A stretch of DNA of 64,000 bases from positions 23,501 to 87,500 of the forward strand of contig JAKOGI010000523.1 in the NCBI GenBank assembly GCA_029747015.1, given 5' to 3'. Position 1 is the first letter of the stretch. Each line of letters opens with the position of its first letter. The notes under the pieces are model-generated. The model was not told the DNA's origin. It was given only the letters and a program-made list of their open reading frames with translations, and did no database searches. The position numbers were made by a program, and so were the translations under genes. This document shows positions 58,149 through 64,000 of this stretch, one piece after another. The DNA comes from Carnegiea gigantea. Lineage: Eukaryota; Streptophyta; Magnoliopsida; Caryophyllales; Cactaceae.

Positions 58149-59017
58149 CAATGTTAAGAGAACCGAACCGATGATTGACTCGGTCAGAAGAGTGGGCCGA
58201 TGGATCAACCGGTTGAATCGGTTGGACCGTAGTTAGGCTGGCTGACCTAGTTTACCATCGAATCGGATTATACTGGGGTTACCTGGTATACTTATATCAA
58301 TTATAAACTATCAAAAATAAAAGTAAAGAACATTTTTAATTATATGTCATATATGTGCATGATGTATTGCATTTCACAAATTGCAACGAAACGCACAAAC
58401 AACAAAAAAAAAAAAAGAAAAAGAAAAAGAAAGAAGGTGTGCCTAATCCTAACATTTTCACATACACCAGTGGCCCAAGTCCCAACTTAAATGAAAGATT
58501 GCCCAAGGCCCAACTCAGTGGAAGAACACAAGTACATAAAGGCAGCGAAACCCTAGTTGGCCTTCGTCTCCTATTCTCACGTCTAAGTGCAGCAAGAAAC
58601 CAAGGAAGCTGCTACTCCCCCCCTCTTGTCTTCAACTTTTTCAATTCTCACCTTCGTGGCTTTGTCTATTTGAAGAAAAGGACCTGAGCTAGTGAGCCAT
58701 CATTGGTGGTGGAGCCAAAGTTCTTCAACAACGCCTATGCCATAGTAGACAAACTAATCAATGTAATCACCTTTGTCGACACCGGAGACTTCGCCGGAGC
58801 TCCAATTAGATCTTTGAAGGCTGATGATTTCGCAGCTTTTAAGAGAATTCCGGTCCAACCACAACCCGAACGGTTCAATTGTTGACTGAATATGCCGAGC
58901 TTGATCGGTTTTTACAGGTTGGATTTTTATAACGGTTCATATGTTGCTTCAGACCGGATTATAGTCCGGGTCCCGGTTAGACCGATCGGACCGGCCGGTT
59001 CGGTTCTCGTAACACTG
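58149..59017. mobile_element. Non-autonomous TIR element, hAT-like
   Basis: The left end CAATGTTAAGAGAACCGAAC and the inverted right end CAGTGTTACGAGAACCGAAC match at 18 of 20 bases. Further subterminal CGGTT/AACCG words lie on both sides. The length is 869 bp without a transposase. The CAGTG tip suggests hAT, but the flanking 8 bp (AAGGGGGG and GGGGAGAG) are not a clean duplication. Inside is a telo-box (AAACCCTAG, about 58550) with an unassigned 60-codon frame (58703-58885), perhaps captured host leader DNA. Confidence 0.6.
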
Positions 59018-60221
59018 GGGGAGAGATGCTGGACATCTCAAAATTGAGTGAATGCTAAACCAAATACAATAATATGAGCATGCCTCAGTAATGTCCTCAC
59101 CTTATTTATTTCACAAATTGCTCTCTTAACTACAGGGAAAGTAGGAAACTAGACAAACAACAGTTTCAGCCTGGAATATATTCACAATGCACTCTGAGTT
59201 AATAGAAAGTAGTCCAGAGTTTCATAACTCATTAACAATAGGGATAAAACGGTTCCACAGTGTTAATTGACAAAGATAAATGCCTCAGTGATGTCCTCAC
59301 CTTATTTATTTTATAGAAACAGTGAATTTAAAGCTGGTACCAAAACCCTTGAGTAGTTTATGTAGCCCCAGTATATGCAAAGTGCATAGCACCACCACCT
59401 GCTTTTCCCTAAGAGCTACTGCCACAGTTGGGTTCAGGGCCACCAATATCATCAACATGACGTTCAAAATCCAGAAAGCCAAGAGATAGTTTGTTATTGT
59501 TTGATGACGTCTTATCACTGTCTTCAGGGGAACTCAAGCGCTTTTCAGACCTTCCACCATTTTTTAGATTATGCTTCTTGTCTTTTGGGCCACTTCCTCT
59601 TGCTCGTACATGCTTACCCTTTTGCTTCCCTTTTGCATGTTTCTTCTTGCTTTTGTACTGCTGCCGAACATTCTTCCTTGGACAGTGAGACACAGATGTT
59701 GAAGGGGGATCATACACATTAGGAGCCCAAGACACACTTAGCTTCTTTGGAGGAATGCCCTCCTTCTCACGACCACCACCTTCATAGCAAAGATGAGTTT
59801 ACGAGTAGTTGGCAAAGATGATGAGTGCCTGAGACTTATTTTCCAGCTGGAAGTCATGTGTTTTTTCACCACCAACAGTGACAAGAAAGGTGGCACACTT
59901 CTGAAAACACTTGCCAATGGTTTCCACAGAACCATCTAAACTTCTGCTGCAATCACTTCTTCCATTTTCATCTGCTAGAATTCCTCTCTTATCATTGTCA
60001 ATTGGAAGATCACTACCAGTTTCCAACTCATCTTTCACTTACAGTTGATCATGAAATGCATTTTGAAGTTCATACGCTGCTCCGACACCATGGCCATTGC
60101 AGACATGCTACTTTCCAATGGCAACTAGCTGCTTTAGATTGTGGCTGTCATTAGACCCATTACCATTTCCCAAATTTCGTAGACCAGCATATGACTTTTC
60201 CATTAAAATAAGGACCACACC

Positions 60222-62020
60222 TGTATATAACTAAGTTTGGAGTTCAAAGATCAATGTTCCACACAAATGTCAACAAATCTCTTCAAGCTGGATGAAATCA
60301 ATGACAGCTAAGATCAACAACCTCAAATTTCTGAATCGTCAATCCCTGATCTACGTCTCCAACAGAGAACAAGAACCCTAATCTACCTCTCCAACTAAGA
60401 ACAAGAATGATAGAGAAAAAAACCCAATGATGGGAAGGATGTCACGAAAGAGGATGGAGTGAAAGATGCAAAAGAACCTAAGCTTGGGGGAAGAAACCAA
60501 AGGTTAACTAAGATTACCACGCCGATCACTTTTTTCAAGATATTTGAGATGATGACAACATGAGGAACTACGTAAAGAGGTGGCAAACGGAAGCGAAGAG
60601 CAAAGAGGAACTTTAGCGGGCACCAAAGGCATTGTGCTCCAATGCCCTTCTACACCCCACTAAAAAGAAAGGAACTCACCAAATGTAACAAAAGCTAGTT
60701 GAAAACACAGTTGAGATTTCTTTGAATAGGCGAGTCTACCAATTGATCAATTGGCTCAAGATAGAAGCACAATAAAATGGAGAGGTACGGTCATTTTCAG
60801 ACAGGATAGTGCTTCAGAGCACAAGATGTCAGAACATAAGGCCTACAAAATGTAAAAGACATTTAGGTATTCATACTCGCTTCAAAGTACCATATTCCTT
60901 CTTAGCTTGAGATTGGGCAGCACCTATACTAAGATCTGCTAAGAAAAATGAGTTTATGCAAGATTTTTCAGTACAAATAGCACCAATTATTCTAATCATT
61001 ATGAGTTAAGGTTTAACAGAAAATATCAAGATAAAGAATTGAGGGAATCATCATATGTATTCACCAATAACTTCCAAGAAATGTCAAGTCACCACTCAAG
61101 ATGAGACCAATTACATCACAACAATAACATTGGAGTTCTATGCCCAAATCATCCATTACTATATCTGACATTTCACCAATAAATACAATCCTTAAGCTTC
61201 AGTGCCAATGCGTCTACATTTCATCTATTTTTAACCTTGTTTGATACAGCAAGACTATGAGCAACATTATACTAGTTCTTAACATCATTCCTTTCATCAA
61301 GTTCATCTTTAGTCAATATGAAAGCATACCGCAGATTGACAATTCCTTTCCTTGGCCAAACTACCCAAGCAAATAAATTAATAAGCCGGAGTCCTCCTCC
61401 CAGCCCCAAGTTTGTGCTTTAGGGGTCAGATCTGTACACAACCTCACCCTTCCAATACAGGATCATCTCTCACTGCAAACAGCCTCACCCTTATATAGAA
61501 ATGTTAAGGGTTAGATTTCATTAGACCATAGACAAAAAAAACCATAACTTGACCAAACTGAACACAGAACATCAGTGAAATGACAACAACTACAAAGCAT
61601 ACACATAGAATCATCTTAGGCTTCTGGACATCATCGGGTTATTTTATGGACAAACTGATTTGAGAGGGAAAATAATTTCACCTTGTCACGCGGTCAGCAC
61701 AAAATAATTAATATCCGCATCCAAATGCAAATCAATTCTAGTTCTAAATCCAAATTCATAGCTCAAGAGTCCTCGCTCTAAGTGGGGTATTGGGGATCCG
61801 AATACGTATAGAAAAGTTTAAAACAATCCCAACACACTCTGATAGCCCATGCTCATTTCACCACCATAAAAAAAGGGAAAAAAAACAACAGAAAACAAAA
61901 GGTAAGAAATCAAGATGTTATTTGCTCTTGGGTAGGAATCAAAACATAGCACTAACAACATCATCATCATCAACAACGACGACGAAAAAAAGAAGATGAG
62001 AAAGAGAAAGGGGTGCGAAC
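60222..62020 (-). other. Inferred 5' intron of the degenerate minus-strand gene
   Basis: The donor reads CTCAG/GTTCGC and the acceptor TTATATACAG/GTGTGG. The 1.8-kb span has no supported exon. It does contain a SINE-like piece and, near 60330-60410, a short repeated leader-like motif (GGAGACGTAGATCAGG, GGAGAGGTAGATTAGG). Confidence 0.45.
61385..61510 (-). mobile_element. SINE-like fragment
   Basis: The minus strand reads GGGTGAGGCTGTTTGCAGTG, then GGTGAGGTTGTGTACAGATC with TGACCCC. This is similar to the GGTAAGGCTGCGTACA...GACCC block I know from Au/TS-type plant SINEs. The head with RNA polymerase III boxes is not evident, so it is a decayed or partial copy. Confidence 0.35.
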
Positions 62021-62129
62021 CTGAGATTGATTCGATCTGAAGAGCAAAATTGAGTTGGATGGAGACTGAAAATCCTTGAAAATTCAAGAGTAATTAACAC
62101 TGAAATGAGCTAAATGTAGAGAGATGTAT

Positions 62130-62187
62130 CTAGGGTTTGAGAGATTCCGATGGTCCTATCAAGTTCAGTAGGATGTCAATATAAAGG
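62130..62187 (-). promoter_or_regulatory. TATA box and telo-box leader of the minus-strand gene
   Basis: The minus strand reads GCCTTTATATTGACATCC at about 62189-62172. About 40 nt further on comes CTCAAACCCTAGATACATC, holding the telo-box AAACCCTAG. Pyrimidine-rich CTCTCTAC follows. This is a typical plant promoter-leader order. Confidence 0.5.
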
Positions 62188-62199
62188 CATTTGATTTAG

Positions 62200-64000
62200 G
62201 GCTAAAAAAGTAAAATGAAATTGAAAAATTAGCACTGGCCTTTCTACTAACTTGTCGCTGTCTTACAACTGTCGACTGGTTTTCAAGTTTCAAGTTTCAA
62301 CCTAATCCATACACCATACAAAACCGACTTGGATTTGTCAATCGGGTACGGGCACTGATTTAGGTTGGGCCAACCAAAGTGGCCCAATTTCAGTGCTTGC
62401 CTTAGCGCCTTGGGACACATGGCATTGTCTCGTCTTGAAGTGAGAATCCATGGAAAAAATATGCGAGTTTTTTTTCGAATTTTAAAAAACTAGTTTTAAG
62501 GCTCGAGTAGTAGCTATCGTCTTGTCTTTAAAATAAATTTTTTTTCCTATACATATAGTATTTACTAGTGCTATATTGCTGCGATGTACAATGCGAGACT
62601 GTTGATTTACTTTTTAATGAATATGTCTCCGTAATTCATCATTTATTTATTTATCTACCTTTTTCTTTTTCTTATCGATGATATACATATGTTAGATAAT
62701 TCATTGATTAATAAAAATAAAGTGAATAATATTAAAAAATAAAAATAAAAAAGACCCTTGAGAATAGTGGAATAAGATGAATCCTGGTAAGCAAGTTGCG
62801 TACAAAAGAGAGTAATTCAGCATCTCTAATTTATATATGTAGCATCTCTATCCTACGATACAACAAAGAGTTTAGTATTTCTTTATCTCGCTCATTAAAA
62901 AATTTCTTCTATAAATATTGGATTACTCAAAAAATTATAAGCTCATACAGTTGTATAATATGTTAATCGTAGAATATAATAAATCTAAATTTTTTTTTTT
63001 ACATAATAGTTAAACATGTTTGAGTATTTTAATGCTATATTTTAAACAAATAAATTGCATTGATAAATAAAATTTTTAAAAGAAAAACTTTTAGTATGAA
63101 AATCCAAAAGGATGAGAATACTAAAAATGAAAAAAAAAAACGATGAGAGATTACAAGTCAAATTGTTTCATAATATAGCATGAAAAATTAAAAGAATGAG
63201 CCCATAAAAATGAAAAAGAATGCGACAGTACAAAGTAATGATGTGGAGAATACAGACTAATATTTGATATTTAAAATTTTAATATGCGATAATATTTGAT
63301 TAAGCATTGTGGGTCCTCTTCAAATGGGGTAAAAAGGACCCTCATTCAACCTCTTACTCAATGCTGAAGATATAAAGTCATAAATATAGATTGTAACCAA
63401 ATATCTCTCTAAGAAATTGTATTTTACTAATATTATAATATGTAAATATATATGTTTGAATCCATACCATAGAAATGTCGCATGGCTTGTTCCTTTAAAG
63501 GATTATTGCAACCAATACCTTTTTGCATAAGTTTCAATACTTAAAAGCCAATCAATCAATATTTGCTTGAAAATTATAAAGCATTGACCAAGTCGTTAAG
63601 CAACAATTGTAACTCATACATTTCAAAAATTATTATGGTCAAACCAATTTTCGAAGCTTCTACAGAACTAAAAGCTTTAAATAAAAATGTCAAAGAAAAT
63701 ATTAAAATATTAAAATATTTTAAATTTTAAATCATAAATAATAAGTATGAATTTTGAATTAAAAAAAGCAAAAACTAACCAATAACACTTTGCTAGCTCA
63801 ACATAAAATTTCACCTGAAAATATCTAGTGTTGATCTTACTCTTGTTGTAGCCACATGATAAAATTGCATCAAAGAATAATCATGTCTTACTCCTTAATT
63901 TTATGTTTCAACAGTTTCTACTAAATAGAAAAATATGAGAAAGTTGGATATGAATGTGATTTTCTAAATAAGAAAATAAATATTTTCAAGCATATAAATG
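62200..64000. other. AT-rich intergenic stretch, no gene seen
   Basis: There is no recognisable frame, RNA gene or element boundary. Poly-A/T runs are frequent. Confidence 0.6.

Larger units (their letters stand above)
59300..62190 (-). pseudogene. Degenerate host gene on the minus strand (uncharacterised plant family)
   Basis: A last exon starts after an AG at 60221 and has an ATG at 60203 (MEKSYAGLRNLGNGNGSNDS). The frame has stops at 60110-60108, 60041-60039 and 59801-59799, and frameshifts near 59812 and 59775. Recognisable parts are SVETIGKCFQKCATF, PTTRKLIFAMK, EGIPPKKLSVSWAPNVYDPP and a lysine/glycine-rich stretch (KSKKKHAKGKQKGKHVRARG). It ends PEPNCGSSS at the stop 59411-59409. I recall this WAPDVYDPPPTSVSH-type pattern from uncharacterised plant nuclear proteins. 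A first, non-coding exon with a GT donor at 62020 and a TATA box upstream show it was a real gene, not a processed copy. Confidence 0.55.

Noticed and set aside
58355..58687. 110-codon plus-strand ORF with a lysine run
   Set aside because: It begins in an A-rich microsatellite and runs through the telo-box leader inside the TIR element. It resembles no protein I know.
1..64000. CRISPR-like arrays
   Set aside because: The regular repeats at 7411-7860, 11230-12010 and 28600-29240 are tandem units without unique spacers, in plant DNA.

Overview
This is a plant nuclear window, most likely from a flowering plant and probably a eudicot. It is AT-rich and mostly made of decayed Ty3/gypsy LTR retrotransposons of the Tat and Athila lineages. 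It also holds solo LTRs, a SINE-like head, a TIR element and two broken host genes, and shows no prokaryotic features. The species cannot be named from the sequence. I delimited the elements by reading both LTRs, the primer-binding sites and the 5-bp target-site duplications (TSDs) by eye.

Layout. 1-1269 is AT-rich with no gene seen. 1275-14418 is a complete but dead Tat-lineage element (TE1; TSD TACTA). It has gag, protease, RT, RNase H, a second RNase H and integrase on the plus strand. A 6.6-kb 3' region follows, with two tandem arrays of hairpin-forming ~61-bp units and three minus-strand ORF units, each behind its own TATA-like box. 14424-17150 holds a SINE-like sequence, microsatellites, and a solo LTR (15160-16414, TSD CTAAA) inside a field of CTCACTAAA repeats. 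17270-19214 is a broken F-box/LRR/FBD gene.

20290-57401 is one Athila element (A; TSD GATGT) split by nested insertions. Its gag-protease (21882-24143) is separated from its pol (47740-52130) and env-like ORF (about 52950-54070). Between them lies a non-autonomous element D (5' LTR and internal region, no 3' LTR found). D is interrupted by the minus-strand gag-protease-only element B (24445-36991, TSD ACCTC) and by the related element C (41998-47602, TSD GTAAC). B contains a 4.28-kb chromovirus-like solo LTR, E (27422-31705, TSD CCTAA). A's RT contains a Sirevirus-like solo LTR, F (48632-49952). The nesting A > D > B > E is four levels deep.

58149-59017 is a TIR element resembling hAT MITEs. 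59300-62190 is a degenerate minus-strand host gene whose TATA box, telo-box leader and 5' intron are still readable. 62200-64000 is AT-rich with no gene seen.

In-frame stops in the elements are mostly explained by C-to-T (or G-to-A) changes of CAG, CAA, CGA or TGG codons, as expected for methylated, silenced plant DNA. The most unusual parts are TE1's three-unit antisense region with hairpin arrays, the shared membrane-type ORF of C and D, and the pol-less element B.
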